Positions 44,580 to 52,825 of a stretch of DNA of 64,000 bases are shown here, piece after piece. The stretch is from Sva-07 sp964592115 (GTDB lineage Bacteria > Actinomycetota > Acidimicrobiia > Acidimicrobiales > Ilumatobacteraceae). Below the pieces are notes generated by a model. That model worked only from the letters and a program-made list of their open reading frames with translations, was not told the DNA's origin and did not search any database. The position numbers and the translations under genes are program-made. The number at the start of each line of letters is the position of its first letter. Position 1 is the first letter of the stretch. The stretch is taken from positions 1 to 64,000 of the forward strand of contig CAZQCP010000002.1 of NCBI GenBank assembly GCA_964592115.1. The letters run 5' to 3'.

Positions 44580-45536
44580 GTGGACTCACATCGTCACGTC
44601 TCGGCGGGCAGGCTGCGACGACTGATCGAAGAGCTCACCGAAGAGGCGCTCGGCGCGGTCCAACGCTCGTCGGCCCCGGAGGCACTCGCCGACGAGCTCG
44701 ACTACGCGCTGCACCCGCCGCGCCACGAGCGCCGCATCCCGAGCTACGGCTCGCTCGTGCTGCCGTCGGTCGAGCGGGCGCGGTGGTCCGAGGCCACCGG
44801 TCTGACGATCGCCGTCGACGACACCCGCGTGCGTCACGACGACGAGGTGCGGCGCTACGCAGATGGGCTCACGAGCTGGACCATCCGCGACGGCGACGGC
44901 ATCTCCGCGCTCGCAGTGTTCGATCGGTCGGCCGGGTCGGAGCGTGACCTGGTGGTGCTCGCCGCCGCGACCGGGGCGATGATCGTGCAGCGTCACCCGA
45001 GCGGCGAGGTGCGTGTCGTGGGTTCGTTCGGTGTCGCCCGATGGGACGGTGTGGGCTGGCACGTCGAACCGCCGGTCGCGTCGTGGCTCGCGCCGTCGGT
45101 CGACGAGTGCGGATGCGGCCCCGGCGTGCTCGAGCGACTGTTGCGGTTCGCCGTGCACGACCTCGGCGCGCGGGGGATCGGGGCGATGCTCGTCCTCGGA
45201 TTCGACGAGGCGTCGCCGGCGGGCGTCGAGCGCCGCATGCCGCCGCCACCACCGTTGTCGATCCGCCGACCGTCCGACCTCGGCCCGCTCCGCCACGTGC
45301 TCACCCAGCTCGACGGCGCGGCGCTGTTCGATCGGGATGGCACCCTGCTCGACCTCGGAGTGCGCTTCGTCCCGAGCGAGCGCGCCGAGCGCGAAGTCGA
45401 GCCGCGCGGCGGAACCCGGCACACGACCGGGCGGCGGATCAGTGCCGACGATCCGGAGGCAGTCGTGGTCGTCGTCAGCGAGGCGGGACCCGTGACGGTG
45501 TTCCGCGCCGGCGACGACGCCGGCACCTCGAACTGA
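44580..45536 (+). CDS. Diadenylate-cyclase (DAC) domain protein
   Basis: 318 residues, GTG start. The C-terminal third matches the DisA_N/DAC fold: LTQLDGAALFDRDGTLLDLG carries the DGA motif, GGTRHTTGRR the RH[R/T] motif, and DDPEAVVVVVSEAGPVTVFRAG the last strands. It would join two ATP molecules to c-di-AMP. The N-terminal 190 residues are a separate, unrecognised domain (EALADELDYALHPPRHER, ATGAMIVQRHPSGEVRVVG) that may sense a signal; it contains a CGCG cluster. It is not DisA: it has no helix-hairpin-helix. Actinobacteria normally have only DisA. Confidence 0.75.
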   Translation: MDSHRHVSAGRLRRLIEELTEEALGAVQRSSAPEALADELDYALHPPRHERRIPSYGSLVLPSVERARWSEATGLTIAVDDTRVRHDDEVRRYADGLTSWTIRDGDGISALAVFDRSAGSERDLVVLAAATGAMIVQRHPSGEVRVVGSFGVARWDGVGWHVEPPVASWLAPSVDECGCGPGVLERLLRFAVHDLGARGIGAMLVLGFDEASPAGVERRMPPPPPLSIRRPSDLGPLRHVLTQLDGAALFDRDGTLLDLGVRFVPSERAEREVEPRGGTRHTTGRRISADDPEAVVVVVSEAGPVTVFRAGDDAGTSN

Positions 45537-45539
45537 CCG

Positions 45540-46343
45540 TCAGGTGCGCGTCCAGAGGACCGGGAAGAGCGGATGGTCCATCGGCGCGCCCGCGGCGAGC
45601 TCGGCTTCCAGCCCGTCGAACGGCGGCGACGTGGTCCACGGGCGAGGTGCGTGGCGCATGTCGTCGCCGAGGAAGCGCACCGACAACACCCGCCGCCGGT
45701 TCGTTCCGGGCACGCCGCCTGCGCCATGGACGGTCAGCATGTCGAAGAACACCGCGTCGCCCGGTTCGAGCTCCCAGCCGATGACGCGCCAGCGCTCGGG
45801 GTCGGCGGCGAAGTCGGGGAGCTCGGCGAGCGTGCCGGCGGGGAACCACTTCGCCTGTCCGTCGAGAAACGTGCGCGGCACGTACCACGGCCCGCGGTGC
45901 GTGGCGGCGATGAACTCGAGCGTCGAGGCACGCTCGACAGGGTCGACCGGGAACCACATGCTCGCGTTCTGGCGCCCGTCGACGTTGTAGTACGGCTGGT
46001 CCTGGTGCCACGGAGTGACTTGGCGCGTGCCGGGCTCCTTCACCAAGACGTGATCGTGGTACAGCCGGATCGTCGTCGACCCGGTCAGCTCGGCGGCGAT
46101 CTCGGCTGCGGGCGACTCGCGGATGAAGCGTTCCATCGGATCGATGCGATCCCAGCTGCAGAAGTCTTCGACGAACGCCCCGTCATCGTCTGCGCTCGCC
46201 CGCTTGGCGCGCGGCGACAGATCGGCGAGGTTGGCCTCGATCGCCTCCACCGCGAGCGCGACATGGGCGGCGTCGAACGCGCCGCGCACGCACACAGCGC
46301 CGTCGCGCTCCCAGTCACCTTCGATCTCCCAACGAGCGCTCAT
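45540..46343 (-). CDS. Phytanoyl-CoA dioxygenase family protein
   Basis: 267 residues, Fe(II)/2-oxoglutarate oxygenase. The His-x-Asp pair is in TPWHQDQPYYNV, the distal His in MLTVHGAGGVP, and the 2-oxoglutarate Arg is in TNRRRVLSVRFLG. LYHDHVLVKEPGTRQV is the usual strand before it. PhyH enzymes hydroxylate fatty acids or secondary metabolites. The stop is 3 nt from the DAC gene stop, convergent. It lies upstream (minus) of a WYL regulator with palindromes A6 and A7 between. Confidence 0.85.
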   Translation of the reverse strand: MSARWEIEGDWERDGAVCVRGAFDAAHVALAVEAIEANLADLSPRAKRASADDDGAFVEDFCSWDRIDPMERFIRESPAAEIAAELTGSTTIRLYHDHVLVKEPGTRQVTPWHQDQPYYNVDGRQNASMWFPVDPVERASTLEFIAATHRGPWYVPRTFLDGQAKWFPAGTLAELPDFAADPERWRVIGWELEPGDAVFFDMLTVHGAGGVPGTNRRRVLSVRFLGDDMRHAPRPWTTSPPFDGLEAELAAGAPMDHPLFPVLWTRT

Positions 46344-46384
46344 CGCCGCCAGTCAACCGGCCGCCGCGGTCACTTCGGCAGCAG

Positions 46385-46435
46385 CGATCCCGGTCGACTT
46401 CTTCCCGGACGGCGGGAACGATTCGACCGAGATCG
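46385..46435 (-). repeat. 51-nt palindrome class A, copy A6 (reverse)
   Basis: CGATCCCGGTCGA and TCGACCGAGATCG arms (one C-A mismatch) with inner TTCCCG-GACGG-CGGGAA-like hairpin. Its reverse complement matches A3 and A7 best. It is paired with A7, 31 nt away. Confidence 0.8.
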
Positions 46436-46466
46436 GCGCTCAGCGCGGTCGAACCATGGTCAATGT

Positions 46467-46517
46467 CGATCTCGGTCGGAGTCTTCCCGCCGTCCGGGAA
46501 GATCGCTACCGAGATCG
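46467..46517 (+). repeat. 51-nt palindrome class A, copy A7, overlapping a gene end
   Basis: CGATCTCGGT and ACCGAGATCG arms; inner hairpin CTTCCCG-CCGTC-CGGGAAG. Its right arm (46508-46517) is inside the WYL regulator coding sequence and encodes its last residues. With A6 it forms a head-to-head pair. Confidence 0.85.
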
Positions 46518-47501
46518 GTTGGACCGGGCGGCGGAGAGGGGCGGCGCGGCGGGGGAGTTGCGTGCGCCGGCCAGGAGGCGACGGCCGACGGCCGCAATGC
46601 GGTCGCGCAGCTCAGGTGGCGACTCGACCGTGAACTCGAAGCCGGTGCGGCCGATCTCGACGACGAGGTAGTCGAGGTTGTCGGCGCCGGCGGTGAAGCG
46701 GGTCACGTCGGCGGCGACGGATTCGAGCATGCCGACTCCGGCCGGGACGACCCGTTCGACTTCGGTGATGGGGGCGTGGATCAACACCCGCGCCTCGTAC
46801 GGGTACGGCGCGGTCGTGATCGCCCGGTGGACGAACGAAGCGGCGTCGGGTGGGTCGACGAGTCGCACGCCGTGACCCGTGCCGACCGCCTCGCCGACCC
46901 GGTCGAGGCGGAACGTCCGCCAGTCGGCACGATCGAGGTCGTGCGCGACGAGGTACCAGCGGCGACCGACGCTGACCACGCGGTACGGCTCGATCCGCCG
47001 ATCGGAGGGCCGGCCGCGGGCGTCGCGGTAGGTGATGTGGAGGCGTTCGCCGGCGCGGCAGGCAGCCGACACGGTCATCAGCACGTCGTGGTCGACCGCC
47101 TCGCCGCCCGACGGCAGCCGAACGGTCGCGATCGCCAACGACTCCGCCTGGGCGCGCGCCGCGGGAGGCAGCGTCGAGTGCAGCTTTCCGAGCGCACGCT
47201 CGGCAGCATCGGCGACGCCGAGCACCGAGTCGCCCGCCGCGGCGCGCACGCACACGGCGAGCGCGACCGTCTCGTCGCGGTCGAGGATCAGGGGCGGGAT
47301 CGCGCTGCCGCCGGTGCCGAGCGAGTAGCGACCATCGACGCCGCGGGTGGCGTCGATCGCGTAGCCGAGCGTGCGCAGCTTGTCGATGTCGCGCCGCACG
47401 GTGCGGGCGGCGACGCCGAGGTCGTCGGCCAGTTGTGGCCCGGTGGGACGCTCGCCGCGCTGGAGGATCGACAGGATCGCCAGCAGCCGCTCCGTTGACA
47501 T
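46506..47501 (-). CDS. WYL-domain DeoR-like regulator
   Basis: 331 residues. The N-terminal HTH is MSTERLLAILSILQRGERPTG with LGVAARTVRRDIDKLRTLG. The WYL domain contains GRPSDRRIEPYRVVSVGRRWYLVAHDLDRADWRTFRLDRV at about residues 160-200 (WYL motif as WYLVAHD), and the C-terminal WCX extension ends near FTVESPPELRDRI. Residues after about 320 (SAARSNRSR) come from palindrome A7, so the C-terminus is partly repeat-derived. The divergent 41-aa ORF and the PhyH gene are possible targets. Confidence 0.85.
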   Translation of the reverse strand: MSTERLLAILSILQRGERPTGPQLADDLGVAARTVRRDIDKLRTLGYAIDATRGVDGRYSLGTGGSAIPPLILDRDETVALAVCVRAAAGDSVLGVADAAERALGKLHSTLPPAARAQAESLAIATVRLPSGGEAVDHDVLMTVSAACRAGERLHITYRDARGRPSDRRIEPYRVVSVGRRWYLVAHDLDRADWRTFRLDRVGEAVGTGHGVRLVDPPDAASFVHRAITTAPYPYEARVLIHAPITEVERVVPAGVGMLESVAADVTRFTAGADNLDYLVVEIGRTGFEFTVESPPELRDRIAAVGRRLLAGARNSPAAPPLSAARSNRSR

Positions 47502-47612
47502 GGAAGGAGATTCTCGCGCAATCAGGACTGTTCCTGTCCTGATTCGTCTTTACCGTGAGAGGCGAGATCGACGCACGAGATCGCACGATCCACGATCCCC
47601 CAGGAGCCCGCC

Positions 47613-47738
47613 ATGTTCCCCTTCCCCGACGACTTCGACCGCCCCGACATGCTCCGCCGCCAAGCCGACGAACACCGCCTGGCGCGCGAATTCCGACGAC
47701 GCCGCCGCGGCGAGCGCGTCGTCGAGCCAGATCAGTGA
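47613..47738 (+). CDS. Small arginine-rich protein, 41 aa
   Basis: Starts MFPFPDDFDRPDML and ends RRRGERVVEPDQ, with CAGGAG 6 nt before the ATG. The middle is strongly basic (RLAREFRRRRRG) after an acidic, Pro-rich start. It is divergent from the WYL regulator and would be controlled by it. Small basic proteins of this kind sometimes bind nucleic acid or a membrane, but I recognise no family; a short ORF can also be chance. Confidence 0.5.
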   Translation: MFPFPDDFDRPDMLRRQADEHRLAREFRRRRRGERVVEPDQ

Positions 47739-47768
47739 GCCCGAGATCTCCGACTTCGTGAAGCCGGC

Positions 47769-47820
47769 TCGGGTGACGACGTCCCGGCCGGCACCCCCCG
47801 TCCGGCCGGGCGTCACCGGG
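47769..47820 (+). terminator. Long GC-rich hairpin
   Basis: CCCGGCCGG and CCGGCCGGG are perfect arms around CACCCCCCGT, extended outward by GTGACG/CGTCAC with a 4-nt bulge. It lies between the small ORF and the serine hydrolase. No U-run follows, so termination would rely on the stem or another factor. Confidence 0.4.
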
Positions 47821-47882
47821 CTTGTACCCGGCGAGCGGGCCGAGATCCAGCCTCGTCGGGTCCGGGAGTAGCGTCCCCACTC

Positions 47883-49301
47883 GTGACCGACCTCGTCCGC
47901 CAACACGTCGTCGATGCCAGCGCATACTTCGACCGCTGGCTGGCGTTTCGTCTTCGCGCCGATCGAGTTCCCGGCGTCCAGGCGGCGGTCCTCCACGACG
48001 GGCACATCGTGCTCTCGGCAGCCCACGGCGTCGCCGACGTCACCACGGGCGTGGCGCTGACGGATCGTCACCTGTTCCGGATCGCCTCGCACTCGAAGAC
48101 GTTCACGGCCACCGCGGTGATGCAACTCGTCGAGCGCGGCGCCCTGCGCCTCGACGACACCATCGGCGACCGGATCGACGAGCTGGCAGCGTCGCCGATC
48201 GCCGCCGTGACGATCCGCGAGTTGCTGTCGCACGCTGGCGGCGTCGTGCGCGACGGCTGGGACGGCGACTTCTGGCAGCTCGACCGCCCGTTCCCTGATC
48301 GGAGCGAGTTGATGCGCGTGGCGACCGACGGCGCCGCGGTGCTCGAGCGCAACGAACGGTTCAAGTACTCCAACGTCGGCTACTCGCTGCTCGGGCTGAT
48401 GATCGAGGGGTCGACTGGCATGTCGTACCGCGAGTACGTCGCCGAGCACGTGATCGGCCGTCTCGGGCTGCACGACACCGGCCCCGACGTCGACCCGGTG
48501 CGGGCGAACGACTACGCCGCCGGGCACACGGCGCTCGCCTACGCCGACGAGCGGATCCCGATCGACCACATCGACACCGGAGCGATGTCGTCGGCGACCG
48601 GCCTGTATTCCACGGCAAGCGATCTCGCCCGGTACGCGTCGGCGCACTTCGATGGCGACGATCGGCTGCTCGGCCCCGACGCCAAGCGTCAGATGCAGCA
48701 CGGTGAGTGGAAGGTCGACGGCACCGAGTCGGAGTACGGGCTGGGGTTCGAGATTGCGAAGATCGGCGGGCGCCGGGTGCTCGGCCACGGCGGCGGCTAC
48801 CCGGGCCACATCACCCGCACGTACTTCGACCCGGTCGGGCGACTGGCGGTCTGCGTGTTCACGAACGCCATCGACGGTCCGGCGATGGGGATGGCGACCG
48901 TCGGCGTGAAGCTCGTCGACCTCGCCCGCGCGAGTACGCCCGATTCGGCTGGCGAGACCGGCACCGACCTGGTGTCGTTCTGTGGCCGGTTCGCATCGCT
49001 GTGGGGTGTCTACGACATCGCCGCGCTCGGCGGACGGTTGTACCAACTCTCACCGATGCTCGTCGACCCGACGCTGTCACCGACGAGGCTCGACGTGGTC
49101 GACGCCGACACGCTGCGCATCGCCGACACGAGCGGCTACGGCTCGCGTGGCGAGGTGCTGACGTTCGACCGGCGTCCCGACGGCTCGATCCGCTCGGTCC
49201 GCGGCGGCAGCGGTTCGAGCGCCTATCCCGTCGACGACTTCCGTGCCGCCGTCGCTCACCGCGACCGCGTCACCCTCGGCGACCCCGTCCGCCCGGCCTG
49301 A
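47883..49301 (+). CDS. Class-C beta-lactamase-like serine hydrolase
   Basis: 472 residues, GTG start, no signal peptide. SHSKTFTA at about residues 69-76 is the SxxK motif, KYSNVGYSLLG holds the Tyr-x-Asn, and LGHGGGYPGHITRTYF holds the HGG-type third motif. A C-terminal extension of about 130 residues (from LARASTPDSAGE) is beta-rich and unlike lactamases. Such proteins are usually esterases or D-aminopeptidases, not antibiotic-resistance enzymes. Palindrome C3 lies at the 3' end. Confidence 0.85.
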   Translation: MTDLVRQHVVDASAYFDRWLAFRLRADRVPGVQAAVLHDGHIVLSAAHGVADVTTGVALTDRHLFRIASHSKTFTATAVMQLVERGALRLDDTIGDRIDELAASPIAAVTIRELLSHAGGVVRDGWDGDFWQLDRPFPDRSELMRVATDGAAVLERNERFKYSNVGYSLLGLMIEGSTGMSYREYVAEHVIGRLGLHDTGPDVDPVRANDYAAGHTALAYADERIPIDHIDTGAMSSATGLYSTASDLARYASAHFDGDDRLLGPDAKRQMQHGEWKVDGTESEYGLGFEIAKIGGRRVLGHGGGYPGHITRTYFDPVGRLAVCVFTNAIDGPAMGMATVGVKLVDLARASTPDSAGETGTDLVSFCGRFASLWGVYDIAALGGRLYQLSPMLVDPTLSPTRLDVVDADTLRIADTSGYGSRGEVLTFDRRPDGSIRSVRGGSGSSAYPVDDFRAAVAHRDRVTLGDPVRPA

Positions 49302-49303
49302 CC

Positions 49304-49350
49304 AAGCAACGGTTGGGGACGGGCCCCAGCCGTTGCATCTCTTCCACAGG
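49304..49350. repeat. Class C palindrome, copy C3, with extension
   Basis: AAGCAACGG at 49304 and CCGTTGC at 49330, with TGGGG-ACGGG-CCCCA between, then TCTTCCACAGGC, matching C2 (16576) at nearly every base. It lies between two convergent genes. Confidence 0.85.
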
Positions 49351-49382
49351 CTCGCCATCTCACCTGCGTCACTCCACGTTCG

Positions 49383-49925
49383 TCACTCCACCCGGGCGTC
49401 GATGTCGCGGCGCAGGATCTCGTCGACCGTCTCGAACGGCGTCAACCCCGACGTGTCGAGCCACAGACCGAGGTCGCGGCGTGTGCCGGCGACGTGTTCG
49501 TCGTTGACGGCCGGCGTGAACCCACCTCGGTAGGCGACCTTGCCCGTCGCCCGCCGGCGCGCATCGTCGCGGGCCTCGACGATGTCCACCCGCGGCCGGA
49601 GCACCACGAGGTGAAGCGGCCGGGCGCGCACCGTCTCGAGCCAGCGCTCGACGTCGGCACCGTAGATGTTGTCCTGCACGACGGTGGTGAAACCGGCATC
49701 GGCGTACTCATCGGCGACGAGCGCCGACAGCCGGTAGCGCAGATCGAGCAGCCGCCGCGCCTCGGCTTCGTCCGGGTCGCCGACGTGGGTCCAGCCGCGC
49801 ACGGCCGCCCGGTAGAACTGGCCGCCGCGCAGGTGCACCCCGCGGTCGAAGCGTTCGGCGAGCAGGTCGGCCACGGTCGACTTGCCCGACGCCTGCGCGC
49901 CGGTGATCAGCCAGACTGCAGTCAT
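49383..49925 (-). CDS. P-loop kinase, chloramphenicol-phosphotransferase-like
   Basis: 180 residues. WLITGAQASGKSTVADLLAERF is the Walker A motif; TTVVQDNIYGADVERWLETV and LHLVVLRPRVDIVEARDDARR follow as in Cpt/AAA_33 small kinases that phosphorylate a small molecule. The target is unknown, and a resistance role cannot be inferred. It converges on the serine hydrolase and is divergent from the sugar-acid operon. Confidence 0.75.
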   Translation of the reverse strand: MTAVWLITGAQASGKSTVADLLAERFDRGVHLRGGQFYRAAVRGWTHVGDPDEAEARRLLDLRYRLSALVADEYADAGFTTVVQDNIYGADVERWLETVRARPLHLVVLRPRVDIVEARDDARRRATGKVAYRGGFTPAVNDEHVAGTRRDLGLWLDTSGLTPFETVDEILRRDIDARVE

Positions 49926-50010
49926 CGCTCCAGTGTGCTGCACGCCGCGTACCGTCGTCGACGGTCGCGTGCAGATGCGCGATCCTGGTGTGGACGACGG
50001 GAGGGGTTCC

Positions 50011-50925
50011 ATGTCCATCGAGATCTACGTCACGCGCCACGGCATGGTCATCGGTCGCGACGGTGCGCATCGCCAGGTGTTCGACGCTGACTTCGACGCT
50101 GACCTCGACGTGCTCCTCCGGTCGCCCGACGTGCACGCGACGGCCACCTCCTGGTTCGACACGGGCAGCCCGAGCGAGGCGCCGACAGGCGGGGAGATCC
50201 TGGCGCCGATCCACTCCCAGGAGGTGTGGGCCGCCGGCGTCACCTACCTGCGCAGCCGGGTCGCCCGCTCGACGGAGTCGCGCGATGTCGGCGCCGACCG
50301 GTTCTACGACATGGTGTACGAAGCCGAGCGGCCGGAGCTGTTCTTCAAGGCGACACCGCACCGTGTGGCCGGCCACCTCGGCGACGTGCGCATCCGCGGC
50401 GACTCGACGTGGGATGTACCCGAGCCCGAGCTGGTGCTCGTGATCGACGCTGCCGGCAAGGTGGTCGGTCACACGATCGGCAACGACATGTCGAGCCGAT
50501 CGATCGAAGGCGCCAACCCGCTGTACCTCCCACAGGCGAAGGTCTACGCGGGGTGCGCTGCGCTCGGACCGAAGCTCGTGCTCGCCGACGAGCCGCTCGC
50601 GCCGACGACTGAAATCGTTCTCGAAATCGTTCGCGGTGATGCCGTGGCCTTCGCCGGCACGACCGCGATCGATCGCATCTCCCGGTCGTTCGACGAACTC
50701 GTCGAGCACCTCTTTCGCGACAACGAGTTCCCGTACGGCGTGTTCTTGATGACGGGGACGGGCATCGTCCCTCCCGACGACTTCACGCTCCACCACGGCG
50801 ACGAGGTGCGGATCACGATCGAACCGATCGGCACGCTGGTCAATCACGTCGTCCGGGTCGAACCGACCGGGAGCGCCGTCCGGGGCGGGAATCACGAGGA
50901 CCGGAACGATGTCGCCCCCACCTGA
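50011..50925 (+). CDS. FAH-family 2-keto-3-deoxy-aldonate dehydratase-like protein
   Basis: 304 residues. The C-terminal fumarylacetoacetase fold has WAAGVTYLRSRVAR, ERPELFFKATPHRVAGH, the metal acids in VPEPELVLVI (Glu-x-Glu) and GNDMSSRSIEGANPLYLP (Asp). In Caulobacter XylX and related enzymes this fold dehydrates 2-keto-3-deoxy-xylonate to 2-oxoglutarate semialdehyde; ketoglutarate-like lactonase roles are also known. Next is a xylonate-dehydratase-like gene overlapping by 17 nt, which supports the XylX-like assignment. Other FAH hydrolase roles remain possible. Confidence 0.7.
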   Translation: MSIEIYVTRHGMVIGRDGAHRQVFDADFDADLDVLLRSPDVHATATSWFDTGSPSEAPTGGEILAPIHSQEVWAAGVTYLRSRVARSTESRDVGADRFYDMVYEAERPELFFKATPHRVAGHLGDVRIRGDSTWDVPEPELVLVIDAAGKVVGHTIGNDMSSRSIEGANPLYLPQAKVYAGCAALGPKLVLADEPLAPTTEIVLEIVRGDAVAFAGTTAIDRISRSFDELVEHLFRDNEFPYGVFLMTGTGIVPPDDFTLHHGDEVRITIEPIGTLVNHVVRVEPTGSAVRGGNHEDRNDVAPT

Positions 50926-52825
50926 CCGCATCTTCGACTCCGGCGACGAATCGCTGTACGAGATCGCGACCACGACCGCGGGACCACCCGGCGCACTGCC
51001 GCTCGATGCGGATCGGCTGGCGGCGATGTCGAGTGGCGAGCTGTTCGGCTGGACGCAGAACGTGGCGATGGGTCTCGACCCGCGCCGGCTCGCTGGACGC
51101 GAGTTCCTCGTGCTCTCGACGATCGGAGGGTCGCGCGGTGCCGACGGCGAGCCGATCGCCCTCGGTTATCACACGGGCCACTGGGAGCTCGGTCTGCTCG
51201 TCGACGCCGCGGCCCGCGAGCTGTCGGCGATGGGGGCGATCCCGTTCGCCGCCCACGTGTCGGATCCGTGCGATGGGCGCAGCAACGGCACTTCGGCGAT
51301 GGCGGATTCGCTGCCATACCGCAACGACGCAGCCATCGTCCTGCGCCGTCTCATCCGCTCGCTCCCGACGCGCGCCGGCGTGCTCGGCATCGCCACCTGC
51401 GACAAGGGTCTCCCTGCCATGATGATGGCGCTCGCCGGCGTCACCGGCCTGCCGTCGGTCGTCGTCCCCGGCGGCGTCACCCTGCTCGCCGACGGCGCCG
51501 AGGATCTCGCCGCGGTGCAGACGCTCGGCGCCCGCTTCGCCCGCGGCGAGATCAGCCTCGACCATGCGGCGACGATGGGCTGTCGGGCGTGCGGGTCGGC
51601 GGGCGGCGGGTGCCACTTCATGGGCACCGCGGCGACGTCACAGGTGGTCGCCGAGGCGCTCGGTCTGGCGCTGCCCCACAGCGCCCTCCATCCCTCTGGA
51701 TCGCCGATGTGGCTCGACCTGGCTCGTCGCTCGGCGCGGGCACTCGGCCGGCTGGCCAGCACGGGAACAACGACCGCCGACATCGTCACCGACGACGCGG
51801 TGCACAACGCGATGGCGGTCCATGCCGCGGTCGGGGGATCGACGAACCTCTTCCTCCACGTCCCCGCGATCGCTCACGCCGCGGGTCTCGATCGGCCGAC
51901 GGTCGACGACTGGCGGCGGATCAACGCCACCGTTCCGCGCCTCGTCGACGCGCTACCGAACGGTCCGCGCAACTACGCCACCGTCCATGTGTTCCTCGCC
52001 GGTGGGGCGGCCGAGGTGATGCTCGCCCTCGCCGAACGTGGACTCGTGCGAACGGAGGCGCTCACCGTCAGTGGGCGATCGGTCGCCGACGTCGTGGAGT
52101 GGTGGGAGCGCAGCGAACGTCGCGCCCGTCTGCGCGGCCGGCTCGCCGACGTCGAGGGGATCGACCCCGACGACGTGATCCGCCGCGTGCCCGGCGGCGA
52201 GCTCCCCGGCACGGTGACGATCCTCGCCGGCAACCTCGCCCCCGGCGGCGCGCTGGTCAAGAGCACGGCGATCCGGAGCGAACTGCTCGATGGCGACGGC
52301 CACTACCGGTGTCGAGGTCGGGCGCGCGTGTTCACCACCGAGGACGACGCCATCGCGGCGATCAAGCAACGGACGATCGTTCCCGGCGAGATCATGGTGC
52401 TGATCGGCATCGGGCCGTCGGTGGGGATGCCCGAGACCTATCAGGTCACCGCGGCGCTGAAGCACATCGACGACGGCGGACTGATCCCGCTCCTCACCGA
52501 CGGCCGGTTCTCCGGCGTCTCGACCGGGCCGTGCGTCGGCCACGTCACTCCGGAGGCCGCGGTGGGCGGCCCCCTCGGCGCCGTGCGCGACGGCGACGAG
52601 ATCACGATCGACATCGACACGATTCGACTGACCGGACGCATCGACGTCGCGGCCGACGACGACGTGCTGGCCGCACGCGGCCCGCATCCCGGCCTCGCCA
52701 CGCGACCACCGCTGCCGGACGATGTCCGGTTGTGGGCCGCGCTCCAGGCCTTGAGCGGCGGGTGTTGGGGCGGGTGCGTCTACGACGTCGACGCGATCAG
52801 CGCCGCGGTGGGCGGGCTCCGGTGA
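50909..52825 (+). CDS. YjhG/YagF-type aldonate (xylonate) dehydratase
   Basis: 638 residues, IlvD/Edd superfamily. It removes water from an aldonic acid with an Fe-S cluster. FDSGDESLYEIATTTAGPPGALPLD, IALGYHTGHWELGLLVD and DSLPYRNDAAIVLRRL match the YjhG/YagF branch closely. Cluster-type cysteines are Cys121 (SDPCDGR), Cys164 (ATCDKGLPA) and 225, 228 and 235 (GCRACGSAGGGCHFMG). The gene overlaps its FAH-fold neighbour by 17 nt and the oxidase by 4 nt, so one operon. D-xylonate is the likely substrate but L-arabinonate or D-galactonate cannot be excluded. Confidence 0.85.
   Translation: MSPPPDRIFDSGDESLYEIATTTAGPPGALPLDADRLAAMSSGELFGWTQNVAMGLDPRRLAGREFLVLSTIGGSRGADGEPIALGYHTGHWELGLLVDAAARELSAMGAIPFAAHVSDPCDGRSNGTSAMADSLPYRNDAAIVLRRLIRSLPTRAGVLGIATCDKGLPAMMMALAGVTGLPSVVVPGGVTLLADGAEDLAAVQTLGARFARGEISLDHAATMGCRACGSAGGGCHFMGTAATSQVVAEALGLALPHSALHPSGSPMWLDLARRSARALGRLASTGTTTADIVTDDAVHNAMAVHAAVGGSTNLFLHVPAIAHAAGLDRPTVDDWRRINATVPRLVDALPNGPRNYATVHVFLAGGAAEVMLALAERGLVRTEALTVSGRSVADVVEWWERSERRARLRGRLADVEGIDPDDVIRRVPGGELPGTVTILAGNLAPGGALVKSTAIRSELLDGDGHYRCRGRARVFTTEDDAIAAIKQRTIVPGEIMVLIGIGPSVGMPETYQVTAALKHIDDGGLIPLLTDGRFSGVSTGPCVGHVTPEAAVGGPLGAVRDGDEITIDIDTIRLTGRIDVAADDDVLAARGPHPGLATRPPLPDDVRLWAALQALSGGCWGGCVYDVDAISAAVGGLR

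Larger units (their letters stand above)
47502..47882. other. 381-nt inter-regulator region
   Basis: It contains a 41-codon ORF (47613-47738) and a long hairpin at 47769-47820, described separately. I see nothing else certain in the remaining bases. Confidence 0.6.

Noticed and set aside
47883..49301. A true antibiotic beta-lactamase
   Set aside because: The length, lack of signal peptide and C-terminal extension match esterase-type homologues.
49383..49925. A chloramphenicol resistance gene
   Set aside because: The P-loop kinase fold matches, but residues defining the drug site cannot be confirmed and many small kinases share the fold.
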